In this document: piece by piece, positions 11,178-23,693 of the stretch
How positions within the stretch are numbered: the first letter of the stretch is position 1
Layout of the letters: the number at the start of each line of letters is the position of its first letter
NCBI GenBank assembly: GCA_004835665.1
Contig: RBKR01000026.1
Coordinates: 744,001 to 808,000, forward strand
DNA: 64,000 nt
Reading direction: 5' to 3'
From: Phoma sp. XZ068
Lineage: Eukaryota; Ascomycota; Dothideomycetes; Pleosporales; Didymellaceae
Position numbers and translations under genes: made by a program
The notes under the pieces: model-generated
Database searches by the model: none
Told to the model about the DNA's origin: nothing
The model's input: only the letters and a program-made list of their open reading frames with translations

Positions 11178-12944
11178 TTGGGGAAGTGAAAGATATGCCG
11201 GGTTTAGGCAGTTGTGTAGACTAACCTTGTGGATGGGACGCAAAGAACTTCATGGAGATGGTATTTGGGGACGATGCAGTGATACGTCGTTGGCTTTTTC
11301 GACGAACAGAAAAATTGGAAGGCACTGAGAAGAGGGTCATAGGTCGAACAATCTCAGTCCTGCTTGCGGTACCATGGTTGACGTGTAGTCGCTTAGAAGT
11401 ATTGAAGTTGAGTAGGCCACCATAGCGTGGGCAGGGCCCATTGAACCGCTGTTTCGTTGACTATTCGAGGCAGATACCATTAGTTCCAAAACTTGGTTGC
11501 ATGAGGGCATAACCAATCTCGCCAAATGCTTGTCGCTAGATATTCTTCAAATTAGGGCACACGGCCACCAAGGGAGCTACGGTATAGCAGTAAACTGCAG
11601 CGACGCGGTGTAGCGCTGCAATCCAACAGCAAAACCTGCGTATATATATACAAAGAGATCGCGATCATCGGTTGGATCGCAGATAGAGACCGCATGACTA
11701 TAGCATCGGTGATAATCCTTTTGGCTGAGCACGCAAAGCCATCGATAGTAGCGATCAACGTTCGCCCTCTGGTGGGCGCACGCCACGTCGTTTTTACCTG
11801 GTGCTGCGGTCCCTGCATAGTAATACCTGGACTATGATTTGGCCTTAGGCCTAGCGAATCGCGTTCCGTGGTATCACATTACCGCATTGCACTATTACGC
11901 CTACAACATTGTTGTGCAAATTCAGGCGACCCATAAAGTCATCCACCCATCCATAAGTGAAGTCATCCATTCATGCTCTACTTGAAAATCTACCCGAGCC
12001 ACTGTACCGACAAGTAACTCATGCTCTGTAGCACGCTCCACGGAACAAATGTTGTATGAACTACTTTGGTAGCAGGCGTAGGTACTGTAGGTGGGCAGGT
12101 ACCTGTGTCTAGAGGCAGAGGGAGGGAGGGAGAAAGGGAGTTGATTGTTTTTGCTGAGTGGATAGCGAGAAGAGAGCGTTGAATGGTTCAGGGCGAGATG
12201 TTTAGCACTATGGGAGGAAGGGCGTCTAGGTAGTGGATAACGACCATGGAGAGGACTTGTGCTGGCGAGGAAATGGTAATCTCATAATTTAGACAATAGA
12301 AATCATGAGGTTGAAGTACTTTCGCGTTTTAGTGATGCTTGATGGCGAGATACTTTCGTGTTCTTAAGCCTTGGTTGATGGAGATCTTCGAAAGTACTTT
12401 CTCATACACACGTTTCAGAGTGAGACCTAATGTGGAAGTACTGTCGTCTCCTCTCTTATGGTTTCTTATTGTAACATAATAACAAAGTATATTTGCATTG
12501 GCCAGACAGATGACGTCGATTACGACACGTATCTCGGAATTTATCCACCACTGACACAAGATTGACTATCCGCTGGGAGCACGTTGTCTGCTCACGTGCA
12601 GGCTTTCGCTCCTGCCAACCTTGCGATGTCCTGACAACCCCAAAAGCAACAATCAACTGAACCACGCAGCTCAACGCCGCCATTACATCCGCGACTTCTG
12701 GTTTTGGCGTAGCTCAGGGGCCCATCTTGCAGCTTTACTGCGGGGCTAGACATGCGACAGGCTGCAGCGCAGGCCGCAAGGCTGAGGCTGAGCGCCAGCC
12801 ACAGTTCGTTGCCGCGCACTGCGATCAACACACTCTCTCCGCAAGCCCAACCTCACCCACCACTCGCCTTGTCTTTCATTTGTCGTCGCCCTGAATGCCA
12901 CGCAGTGACAGCTCCTCGTATTGTCTTCTTTGTAGCCACACCGA
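11178..12944. other. Long intergenic stretch with repeat cluster 2
   Basis: No gene recognised. It contains an AT-rich microsatellite-like TATATATATA near 11641, a G/A-rich tract at about 12119-12140 and the 44 bp repeat cluster listed separately. The last few hundred bases should include the NLR promoter. ATGCCACGCAG occurs twice (near 12894 and at 12945), the second copy containing the NLR start codon. Confidence 0.4.
12309..12503 (+). repeat. ~44 bp interspersed repeat, cluster 2
   Basis: Degenerate units carry GAAGTACTTTCGCGTT, GAGATACTTTCGTGTTCTTA, AAAGTACTTTCTCATA and GTGGAAGTACTG. They are followed by ACATAATAACAAAGTATATTTG, the flank that also follows cluster 1. Confidence 0.65.
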
Positions 12945-15900
12945 ATGCCACGCAGGCTGCGCCGTGAAGAGTACACCGTAGGATGGGTGTGCGCGCTGCC
13001 TGTCGAGCTCGCAGTAGCGCAGGAGTTGCTCGATGAAGAGCACGACACAATCTCCGTCGACACTCATGACACCAACATCTATAGTTGTGGCCGCATCGGC
13101 GAACACAACGTCGTTATTGCCTGCCTACCCAAGGGTCGCGCCGGTACCAACTCTGCTGCCGCGGTGGCCTGCCAGATGCATTCATCTTTCACGCACATAC
13201 GATTTGGGCTCATGGTAGGTATTGGTGGAGGAGTGCCTAGTGAGGAAGCAGATGTACGGCTTGGTGATGTCGTCGTGAGCAGTCCCGACAAAACACATGG
13301 CGGGGTGGTGCAGTACGACTTTGGCAAAGCTACACCAAGCGGATTCGAGCGAACAGGCTCTCTCAATGCCCCACCCACGATCTTGCTAAATGCAGTAGCA
13401 AGCTTACAGGCAAAGCACATGAGGCGCAAAGGGAAGTTGCAGGAATACATGTCTCGACTTGAAAATCTTTCAGGTTTCGAACGCAGTACCGCGGGCCCGG
13501 ATATCCTCTACAAGTCAGCCTACGACCACGCAAAGGGACGGACATGCGATGAGTGCGACAAGATCCATCTGGTGCAGCGTCAGACGCGAGCGCAAGAGGT
13601 GACTGTATTTTACGGGACTATTGCATCCGGCAACAAGGTTATGCGGAGTGCTACAGAACGAGACAAGGTCAGCGCCGACCTCGGTGGTGGTGTACTTTGC
13701 TTCGAGATGGAGGCTTCAGGTCTGATGAACACCTTCCCATGTCTTGTCATTCGCGGCATTTGCGACTACGCCGACTCTCACAAGAACAAGCGGTGGCAGC
13801 CGTATGCGGCAGCAGCAGCGGCAGCATATGCAAAGGACTTGCTGTTAGTGATCCCAGCAGCAGAAGTGGTGCAAATTCGCCGGGTAGAGGACGCTATGAA
13901 AGGAGCGAATAGTCAGTCTACTGGCCGCATCGCACCAGCTGGCGCATTTTAGCTAAAACGACCGTAGAGCGAGCCCGTGAGTCGCAATCTCCCGATCGCG
14001 GTCCGTCCAAACGAAGAAAATCCCGTATTATTGGCACTGCCCAGTGAGTCGACTGCCTTGCAACCTCATGAGGCTCTGCTGATCATGACAGAGAGCAAAT
14101 CGCTAAGCGTACGTAAAGCAATCCTGATCCAGCACGAAACCAAGCTTTCTCACTCTGATAGTCACCCTTCAAGACCAAGGTCAAACGAAACTAAGCGAAA
14201 AGGACAAGCAGACCTTGTTGGAGTCTCTAGCATTTGAGCAACTTGATGCGCGTCAGACGACGATCAAAACTGCGCACGCCGAGACATGCCAATGGCTTCT
14301 GGAAACCGACGACTACCTGGAGTGGAACGACTCAAGTAAGCTCAAGGAACACCATGGCCTCCTATGGATCAAAGGAAAGGCAGGGACAGGGAAGTCTACG
14401 TTGATGAAGTTTGCTGTACTTGAAGCTCGACGGACGATGAAGGACTCTATCGTTCTATCTTTCTTCTTCAACTCAAGAGGGGAAGAGATAGAGCAGTCTA
14501 TAATTGGAACATACCGCTCACTCCTGCTGCAATTATTCAAGCGCCTCCCAGAGCTCCAGGACGTGTTCAATGCGCTTGCTCTCTCCGCACCAAAGATTAG
14601 TGCGCAGTACAAGTGGACCCTCGCATCGCTAGAAGTACTCTTAGAGCAAGCTGTACAGAGGCTGGGAGACTCACTAGTTGTATGCTTCATCGATGCGTTG
14701 GACGAATGTGACGAAGACCAAGTTCGGGATATGGTGCGATTCCTTGAGCGTATCGGGCGCCTTGCCATGTCAAAAAGCGCCAGCTTCCGGGTCTGCTTTT
14801 CAAGTAGACATTACCCACATATTACAGTCCGCAACGGACTGCAGCTGGTACTAGAGGGGCACGAAGGTCATACCCAAGATATTACCAGTTATATCAAGAC
14901 TGAACTGATGATTGGACACGGTAGCATTGCCCAACAGGTCCGAGTCGAGCTTCAAGAGAAGGCATCGGGCATCTTTATGTGGGTTGTTCTTGTAGTAGGT
15001 ATCTTGAACAAGGAATCAGACCGTGGGCAGGTTCATAGACTCCGACGGAAACTGCAGGAAATTCCTAGCGATTTGAACGAACTATTCCGCGAGATCCTAA
15101 CGCGAGATACGCACAACAGAGCCGAGCTCATTCTGTGTATTCAATGGATCCTTTTTTCAACAACACCGCTCAGTCCGGAGCAGTTATACGACGCTGTCCT
15201 TCTAGGCATCGACCCTGAGGCAGTGACAGGAAGGGATCCTGAAGAGGTTATATCTCCGGATGTGATCCGGCGGTTTATTCTTGACTCTTCTAAAGGCCTC
15301 GCCGAAGCCACTGTGTCTGACGATCCAAAGGTCCAGTTCATTCATGAGTCAGTGCGAGACCTTCTACTCAAAGAGAATGGCCTTGGCAAGATCTGGCCAG
15401 AGTACAAACTCAGCTTCTTAGGTCGGAGCCACGAACAACTGAAGCGATGCTGTTTCAGCTACGTCAGCTGGGGTGCCACCGTACTTCTGACGAAACCTAA
15501 ACCTGACAAGCGATCACGTCCATACTGGGAGGCTACTCCTTTTCTCGAATACGCCATTTGTACTGTGCTCGAACATGCAGACACGGCAGCAGGCGGGGGG
15601 ATTTCTCAGGCAGGCTTCCTACACAGCTTTCCACTGCGTAAATGGATTCAGCTCCGCAATATCTATGGGTATTCATCGGACCCGCGCAAAGAAGACATCA
15701 GTTTCCTGTATCTGTTGTCTATGCTCGATTTGGCGAACCTTGTACGAAGTCTCGATTCAGTCAGCCGCTGTATGGATATGGAGTCTGAGCGCTATGGTTG
15801 TCCCCTTTTTGCAGCGGCTGCACTGGGCAACGAGAACACGCTTGAAATATTCCTAGATTATTATCGAGCCGACGATGGCCCCATCGCGCCCGTGTGCGAA

Positions 15901-16761
15901 CAAAAGCCAGTGTACGAGTCAGCAGAGCATATGAGAAGACGTGACTTTGAGTTCTCGGAAGCAGAAAATCTTCTGCTGAATGCGGCAAGACTTGGGCACG
16001 ATGGTGTTTTTGCGCTTTTGATAAGGTCGGAGAGGTTTGACATCAATTCCAAGGACACAAACTATAGGACTGTCCTGTGGTGGGCATGCAGAAATGCCTG
16101 TGAGATGTCCGGGAGGCTGTTACTCACTGCAGGATCTGCTGGAATTAATAGCAAGGACAGAAACAACGAAACTCCGCTATATGTGGCAGTCCAGCAAGAT
16201 CACAGGGTGCTGATACGGATGCTGCTAGAACATGGCGCCGATGTAAACGCAAAGACTGGTTTCTATGGCAATGCCCTCCAGGCAGCGATAATGCGAGGGC
16301 ACAACGAAAACGTACTGCTGCTGATAAACAACGGCGCTGACATTCACGCGCAATGTGGGTACTACGGCACCGCACTCCAAGCAGCTTCGCGCCACGGCCT
16401 AAAGGGCATCGTGGAACTGCTGCTGCGCCAGGGTGCTAACGTCAACGCCGCAGGTGGGAATTTCGGTAATGCACTTCAGGCGGCTTGCCGTTACGACGAA
16501 AAAGAAATTGTAGAAATGCTGCTGCGTAATGGAGCCAATGTCAACGCGCAAGGAGGACTGTACGGCAGCGCACTGCAGGTGGCTGCGTATGCCGGCCACA
16601 AAGAACTCGTCAAACTCTTGCTGGAACACGGCGCTGATGTCAATGCGAAGGGTGGGCTGCACAAAAATGCACTTCGGGCAGCTCTGAACAATTGTTCGCA
16701 TAGTAACAGTGAAGTCGTGGCGTTGTTGGAGGAAGCTGGTGCATCAAGGACTTCTACGTAG
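12945..16761 (+). CDS. Fungal NLR: nucleoside-phosphorylase-like domain, NACHT NTPase, ankyrin repeats
   Basis: The head starts at the ATG at 12945 with a PNP/UDP-phosphorylase fold: YTVGWVCALPVELAVAQELL, GLMVGIGGGVP, LGDVVVSSP, CFEMEASGLMNTFP and GICDYADSH. The second long frame, entered near 14180, has NLR linker wording (LAFEQLDAR), Walker A (IKGKAGTGKSTLMKF), Walker B (VVCFIDALDECDED) and a winged-helix-like middle. It ends in about eight ankyrin repeats, the last five of the ALQAA...LLL..GA.VNA type. I join the halves across the linker with small introns near 13912-13952, 14044-14091 and 14109-14179, keeping SQSPDRGPSKRRK in frame. These junctions are inferred; alternatively the linker is broken and the gene is a pseudogene. 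Expected role: cytosolic signal-transducing NTPase of the heterokaryon-incompatibility or innate-immunity type. Confidence 0.8.
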
Positions 16762-18136
16762 TTGAACATCATTGCTGCACTTATTTATCGTTCACGCGTA
16801 TGAGATCGACTTTTGTGATGAGGTCTATCCTACTATCAAGTCTGATAGAAAGTAGCTCTACAGATGCCTTTGAAGAGAACTGTAAACACAAAGCTAAGAT
16901 ATCGTCAGCTAGAGCATGTTCGTTAGCCATCATTAGCAGAAGAGGCCAGAAGCCCAGATACTCAAAACCACAAACCTTGTATGCGTACACTGACAGCCTT
17001 TAATGATACTATCCCGCCTCTCCCATTAGAACGAGCGCGAAAAGTATCCAACCCTAACACTATCACGAACTCCGAGCATAAACATCCAGCGTACTTCATT
17101 ATTATATTAGTTAGGTCTCCTAACTAGACCAGTCTATATATATAGATGTATATATACTTGGTTATGGAAAAGGAGTATAACTAGTACTCAAGGGGTTGTC
17201 AGAGGTTGATTATATAGTGTTAATATCTTAGCCATTTAGAAATATTTATAAGCTAGAGTCTAGAGTATTAATAGGCGCTATTCTTACATTAGTATCTGAT
17301 TAAAAACATCAATTAAAAATTGAAGTACTTCAAGTTCCCTATTATATATTGAGAGCGGACGCGATGTATGAAAACAGCGCTCCTCTACGTGCTTAGAAAT
17401 TCAACCAAAGCAATGAAAGTGTGAGTGGCCCTGCCAGCATCGAATGTTGAACATGAATTGAGAGGAAATGATTAACCTTAGATAAAAAATCCCCCTTCTT
17501 GAGGAACGAGGCAGGTCGAAATTGGCTCTTGATGTACGCGCTAAGCGCAAATTGGCAATGGGCGTGTTTCGCACCGTGTCTGATCTGAGCATTCTTGATG
17601 CGATAGCAACCGGACTCTTTCCGCAGGCTAGAAGAAAAAGGCAGAGGGCGGACGAAGCCTTAGGGAAACTGCGACCTCGTTCTTCGTGCTGCCAGTGGAC
17701 GTCTCACAGATTGGAAACCGCTGCGCATCACGAACCGTTCAATAGATCGGGTTTCTCCTCCTCGGGTGCAGCACTATTTGGAGTGCATTGCCGTAAATGT
17801 CGTTTCTCTTTGCCAAAGCCCACGCTCTCGCTCTGAGCCTACCTCCACATTCCGCCGGACAATCTGGTAAGACCAAGGCGAAGTGGAGAGGCAGACTTCA
17901 GGATGTTTGTATTCTGATCAATGCCTAAGTCGGCCGTGCCGTCTCGAAGTTCGTAAGTCTTTGGCCTTGCCTAAGAGACAAATAACTCCACTTCCCGATG
18001 GCCATGACTTAAACGCGCACGGCACGCCGCTTGTAGGTATGCTGCATGGCAAGCCTCCACATGTTTTTGAAAATGGTTTGGTTTTCTAGGACATGGTACT
18101 ATTTGTTCTTCGCGACGGTGACAGCTACGGATACAG
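16762..18136. other. Intergenic with an AT-rich island
   Basis: About 17080-17345 is strongly AT-rich (TATATATATAGATG and similar), unlike its flanks, as expected for old repeat-induced-point-mutation (RIP) damaged repeats. The frame at 17522-17836 resembles nothing I recognise. Confidence 0.45.
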
Positions 18137-18733
18137 ATGTCCACTTCAAAGGTAATCTTGAATATTCCCCGGCTAATACAGCGTTGCTGAAATAGCTAGA
18201 TTACAGAGACTGTTCCCAGATATCTTTTGAATGGGCTTGCGCGTACGATACAAAGGTTCTCCACTCTAAGCCGACTTCTACTGATGTCCGTTAACACATT
18301 CCGGCAGAATTGGACCCGCTTAGAAGCAATCCTGTTTCCAAATCTCAATGTCGATTACACTGCGGTTATGGGACCCGAGGCGACGTGGCCGAACATGTCC
18401 GCCGCTAATTTTGTCGCGATGATGAGCGCGTCAAACCAGCTTGGCAACCCTCTCGTCGCCACCCAGCACCTGATAGGCGCTTCATCGTGGCAACGTGTCA
18501 GTTCGAAGAAAATATCGGGATCGCATCAGTTGAGAGCTGCGCACGTTCGATACGCGACTGATATGGCAGGGAATCGGTCGGTCGATGTTCTTGTCACGGC
18601 CAATAGCCATGCCATTGTCAAGCACTTGTACAGCCAAGATGAATTTGGGGCTTGGAAGCTTGCTGGCATTCAGCCATGTGTCCTTTTCAATGAAGGCAAC
18701 CTTTCAGCCATTTTCGATATCGGTATCCCCTGA
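18137..18733 (+). CDS. Scytalone dehydratase-like (SnoaL/NTF2-fold) small enzyme
   Basis: Three exons, 18137-18151, 18196-18255 and 18308-18733, give 166 residues. Conserved scytalone-dehydratase landmarks are present: FEWACAYDTKNWTRL (Tyr-Asp pair), NVDYTAVMGPEATW (second Tyr), ATQHLIGASSW (His) and GSHQLRAAHVRY (second His), then AWKLAGIQPCVLF near the end. In characterised enzymes these Tyr and His residues hold the dehydration active site of the DHN-melanin pathway. The Arp1-like family also has members outside melanin synthesis. No polyketide synthase or reductase lies nearby, so a melanin role is not supported by context. The five-residue first exon is the weakest part. GC-normal coding sequence inside a repeat-rich area suggests an isolated but intact gene. 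Confidence 0.7.
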
Positions 18734-19184
18734 ACAGCATAAGTATAACCGGCACGCTTCACCAAGGAGCAGCGTCTGGGGCGAGTTCAAGCTGTGGTGG
18801 GCGCAGGATCAATGTAACATTAGACTTGGATTTTTGATGCTATCCTACTAAGATGGTTTCACAGACAGACAGCATCGATTGCCTTTGACGTGAACCGAGC
18901 ATCCAAAGTCAATGTCTAGTGTTCCTTGCAGCAAGCAAGGCCGTGCTCAATATTACTCTGTAGACGAAAAAGAGGTTGATCAAGAACACGTGACCAGGTA
19001 GCGTTAGTTCGGTTATCTAGACTACGATTGCAGCCTTAGGAACGTCGTTAGCGCATACAGTGAATGCACAAGGTCACTAGTTGACGTCAGTCCAGACGCA
19101 ACATGAAGTAGTCTGGGACTTAGGGTGCCCGATGACGGTGTAGCCTGGGGTCAAGGTGTTCTCACGATTTCAAAAATTCACAGG

Positions 19185-19470
19185 TATTATGTTGAGGCAC
19201 TTCCGAGTTCTTATATTTTAGACTGAGCCCTAATATCAAAGTACCTTCGTGCTCGTATACCTGATTTACAGGAACACGTTAGGAAGATGCTTTCGTATAC
19301 GTACGATATATTCTTGTGCCTCAACCAGGCGACTGAAACTTGATGTCGAGGTGCTTCCGTATTCTTACGTTTCAAACTGAAACCTAATGCCAAAGGGCTT
19401 CCGTATTCTCATGCTTAGGATAGCTAAAACCTAACGACAAAGTACCTCATTATGCTCATGATAGATTGCT
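19185..19470 (+). repeat. ~44 bp interspersed repeat, cluster 3
   Basis: Degenerate units carry GAGGCACTTCCGAGTTCTTA, AAGTACCTTCGTGCTC, GAGGTGCTTCCGTATTCTTA, AAGGGCTTCCGTATTCTCAT and AAAGTACCTCATTATGCTCA, separated by TTCA-ACTGA-type joints as in cluster 1. Confidence 0.6.
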
Positions 19471-19734
19471 TGATGGAAGTAATTGTGGTCGTATGGAGAA
19501 GTACATCCAATTCTAGCTTGCCAAGGGGCATAGAGACGTACTAAATAATCAGTTCATACGTTGTAGCACTGCCAATAGAAGCAGTCCTGTTCTCTTCGAT
19601 GCGTGAGGTACTTTCGAATAGCGACCTTCCGGCATTTGAGGACTCCCTCGGGTGATTCTCCGTGCTGCATTTTCTCGCTCTCATGACTTTGTGACAGGGA
19701 TCTAGGGTGGGGATATATTCTTACTAGTAAGACA

Positions 19735-19830
19735 GACGCCTGAAACTTGATGTCGAAGTACTTCCGCATCCTCATGTTTCAAACTGAGACTTAAAGCGGA
19801 AGTACTTTCGTATTCTGATAGCTTAGATCA
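19735..19830 (+). repeat. ~44 bp interspersed repeat, cluster 4
   Basis: Two well-preserved adjacent units: AACTTGATGTCGAAGTACTT with CCGCATCCTCATGTTTCA, then CTTAAAGCGGAAGTACTTTC with GTATTCTGATAGCTT. Confidence 0.7.
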
Positions 19831-21773
19831 CTGGATGGGGGAAACACATAGTGCAGAATTGTTCAAGTTATACTATGCGCGTGAGATTTCAGCAGCCGCT
19901 TCAATCTGGCCCTTGTCAGCTATACAACTGTACTTATCGTTGAGAGGTTCTATAGCGCACTTGTTGGTTCAAGGAGATCTACACGGCATTCAAGACGCAG
20001 CAGTAAGGCAGCTTTGCGATGGTTGGTGACGCTCGATGAGTCTGCATGCAGAAGTACTTTAAACTCGCAGCAAGGTAACTTTCCGATAGCTAGTGGAGAT
20101 CGTGAGGAAGGCAATGCATCGGTGTGTCCATGGTGGCGGCTGCACACAAAGCTTCAATAAGCGCTGCGATCTGCTGCTGCAACACTAGGATGCGAAGCGC
20201 CCGAGACGTATGGAAGCTGTACGATGCATCAGAACCTGGTCGTCTGATGTTCGGTGGCAGATACGAGGCGTAAGACTTGGCTGTAATCCTCGCTCAGGCG
20301 CGACGTCCTCAACGGTGGCGGAGAGAAGCCTCGGGCCATGCGACTCTTTTGCAATACGAAGAAGCCCAATAAGCAGCCCACGAGAATGCTCTGTGTAAGG
20401 GCGAGGTCAGCAATTTCGGGCACTGATTATCCTTATTAGTGATGTTGGCAGGTACGTTGGATATACGATATCGATGCGATACACTCTGACCAGGTCGCCA
20501 CTCGAAACCTTGCAAGATGACCATACAGACACCGTCGATCAGTTCCTCAGAGGCACGGACTCGTGCTGTGAGAGGAACCGCCGCACGCCCGGACCATGGT
20601 AGGTTGAAGTGAAGGATTTCCATCCTGATAAACCTGCTCACCCTTGGCCATTCGATGCAGAGAAGCTCACATGCTGTCTGACCTTCTCTGGTGGCTTTCG
20701 ATACCAAGACTGATTGGTTCGCGCGATAGGCCTTGCATGCGATGGATCATCGTGAAGCAATGTCCAACGATCGGTAGAACGGTGTTGAGAGATTTCGAAA
20801 TCCAAGCGCCATTCGTAGCCATTCGTAGCCGTCCAACGGTATTGAACGGCATATTGAGTGTGTGATCATCAATAAGCATTATGATGCTTGTGGTGATAAT
20901 TAGAGTGGTGGACAAAGCACGTCCTGATCACGGTCTTCCCCGCAACGGGCACCGTGCGGCCCATGTTCGGTCAGTTGTCGCCGAAGCGCCTGGTCCTTTG
21001 CTTCGCGCGTTTATAGCCACAACACCATCATCATGCCCTCGTGAACGCAGTCTGCTGTACCGTAGCGATATTCACGGAGCGCTTGCTCGATTCTTGGTCG
21101 GAGGTGTTCGCAACGGAACCTTGTTATCCTGCCACTCTAGAACCAAGCCCTTGGCTACCATCGCCCGCAGCTTGATTAGGAAGTTCACTGTTGCAACACC
21201 TTGGCGGGCCTGGGCACTATCCCGCCACTGCGAGGAAGCTTCCACCAGCTTATCTTTTCCATCTTAGCATGGGCTTGGAGACTCTTTTTCGAACGTTCTA
21301 ACGGCGGATCGTGGCAATATCGCTGCATGCAATGGCGTTTGACTTTCTCTTCTCCTCCCTTTCTCGTCTTAACCCCGGGGGCCTCATTACAAGCTAGGCT
21401 TGTCCCACGGTCTTGGGTATCTCGAGAGACGCGCTTAGCAGCGGTACCTAGCTAAACCAACGCTGCTGCAATCCCGCGATTGCACGAGGCGCAAATCCAA
21501 TGTCTTGGGTGCCTGTTTGTAGTAACTGGCCGATGATAACAGGCCCGAGTAACAAATCGATTGCATCTGAGAGGTGGAGATGTTTCCAGTGTCGCGTGTA
21601 CCATCCTTGTGCAACTCCGGATTATCGTCCTGGCCTGGACCATTGCGTTGCGCATATATGAATAAGGGCAGCGCCTCCCTTGATCTCTAGGAATCAGCCG
21701 TGTTGGTTCTTCTGAATTTCACCTCGCGGTGCAAAGGGTCTTGTCGAGCTTGAGTAGCGCGCACTTTACTCAA

Positions 21774-21787
21774 CCCCCCCCCCCCCC
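21774..21787 (+). repeat. C14 homopolymer in the peptide-transporter leader
   Basis: Fourteen consecutive C residues end 21 bp before the ATG at 21809. The tract is likely length-variable and possibly affects transcription start or leader structure. Confidence 0.7.
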
Positions 21788-21808
21788 GCCATTCCACACC
21801 ACACCAAA

Positions 21809-23693
21809 ATGGCTGTCAACGTCAACACCAAGGCTAGCCTCGAGATCACAAAGGGCGCAACAGCGTTTGATCCAATTCCACTCGATGTCAGCGAAGCCAG
21901 CTCGGTACACGATGAGAACGAGAGGCTCCTCGGTCCTTTCCCTACCGAAGAGGAGTGGGCGACGCTCCCTCGTGTGCCTGGAAGCATCCCATGGACGGCC
22001 TGGACTGTTGCCAGCGTTGAATTCGTGGAGCGCTTCTCGTACTATGGAACATCCGCTGTCTTCGTCAACTTCATCCAGAAGAAGCTCCCACCGGGCAGCA
22101 AGACTGGCGCTGGGTTCCTCAAGAAGCCCGGATCCGGTGCGCTGAATATGGGACAGCGAGCTTCAACTGGAATGACGACATGTAAGTATTCCCGAAGTGT
22201 GGTGGTGAGCAAGTATTAACTTGGAGGCAGTCAACCAGTTTTGGTCCTACTTCACACCACTCTTCGGTGCCTGGATTGCCGACGAGTATTGGGGAAGGTA
22301 TAAAACTATTCAGATTGCTAATTTTATCTCCATTATTGGTCATATCATCTTGATATTCTCGGCAATCCCCCAGGTCATCGTCAAACCCAAGGTTGCAATG
22401 GGAATTTTCGCCGTTGGACTCGTCGTAATGGGAATTGGTACTGGTGGCTTCAAGTCCAATATTTCGCCTCTTATTGCCGAGCAATACAAGAACCAGAAGG
22501 CGTACGTTCGCACCAGGAAGGACGGCAAGAAGGAGATCGTTGATCCCGCTACCACGACAGCGCGTATCTACATCTACTTCTATCTGCTGATCAACGCTGG
22601 CTCTCTCACTGGCTCCCTCGCCATGGTTTACTCGGAACATTTTGTTGGATTCTGGCTGAGTTTTACGTTGCCGACCATCTGCTACATCCTTTGCCCTCTC
22701 ATCCTTTTCTACTTCAAGAAGACATACAAGCTGACGCCTCCAACCGGTTCGGTTATGGGCAAGGCATGGAAACTCATCCGCTACGCAACCAAGAGGAGCG
22801 ACCGCAAGAACGTCCTCAAGGACCCTCTATTTTGGGACCGCATCAAGCCTAGCGAGATTCGAGCTCGTGGGGAAACCGTTCCAGCTTTCATGACCTTTGA
22901 CGATGCCTGGGTCGATGAGGTCCGTCGTGGAGTCCTCGCCTGCAAGGTCTTCCTCTGGTACCCTCTATACTGGCTTGCATACAACCAGATGATGAATAAT
23001 CTCGTCTCCCAAGCCGGCACCATGAACTTGGGAAGTACTCCAAACGATATCGTCGCCAAGCTGAACCCGATCTTTATTGTTATTGTAATTCCTATTATGG
23101 ATTTTATCGTCTACCCGGCTCTCCGTAAAGCTGGTGTCGTTCTTTCGCCAATCAAGAAGATCACAGCTGGATTCGCTCTTAGCTCAATGGCTATGGTATC
23201 AGCTTGCGTTACCCAATACTACATCTACAAGATGAGCCCCTGTGGCAACCAGATCAACAAGTTGACCAAGGCTGGCAAGGACTGCAGTGCCGACATCTCG
23301 GTCTGGGTGCAGGTGTTCCCGTACGGTCTCGTCGGTATGTCTGAGGTTCTTGCCTCTATCACCAAGCTGGAATACGCATACACAAAAGCTCCTGCGAACA
23401 TGAAGTCCACCATACAGGCTATCGCTCTTTCCACCTCTGCGGTGTCTGCTGCGCTTGGCCAGGCTCTCGTCGCTCTGTCTGAGGACCCTCTCCTCACCTG
23501 GAACTACGGATCTGTTGCTGTAGTTGCTGCTATTGGCGGTATTGGTTTCTACTTGACTTTCCGCAAGGCTGATGCCGAGGAGGATGCTCTGAACAACCTT
23601 AAGGAGAGTGAATACCTCGGTGGAAGAGCTGGTGGCGATGCTGAGAAAGTTGACGTTCACAGCATCAGGGATGGAAAGAACGAGAAATACTAG
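21809..23693 (+). CDS. PTR2: PTR2-type proton-coupled di/tripeptide transporter (POT family)
   Basis: Exons 21809-22181 and 22231-23693 (49 bp intron, GTAAGT donor) give 611 residues. A hydrophilic N-terminus is followed by the POT hallmark EFVERFSYYG at residues 71-80, where E..ER is the proton-coupling motif. Downstream are FGAWIADEYWGRYKTI, GTGGFKSNISPL and the second PTR2 signature FYLLINAGSL. About twelve hydrophobic segments follow, with a long loop after the sixth that is common in fungal members. The tail is acidic and hydrophilic. Plasma-membrane uptake of small peptides driven by protons is the family function. Length and motifs are complete and nothing is broken. Confidence 0.95.

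Larger units (their letters stand above)
18734..21808. other. 3 kb gene-empty stretch with repeat clusters 3 and 4
   Basis: No gene recognised on either strand. The minus frames at 20309-20707 and 20667-20915 have protein-like composition but match no family I know and may be parts of a decayed gene. ATTCGTAGCC is tandemly duplicated near 20813-20832. The last ~300 bp should be the promoter of the peptide transporter. Confidence 0.35.

Noticed and set aside
16150..16760. Recently homogenised, near-identical ankyrin repeats
   Set aside because: The repeats share motifs but differ clearly in DNA sequence, so there is no sign of very recent expansion.
20309..20915. Minus-strand frames of 132 and 82 residues
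   Set aside because: Protein-like composition but no motif recognised and no convincing splice joins. Left as unassigned.
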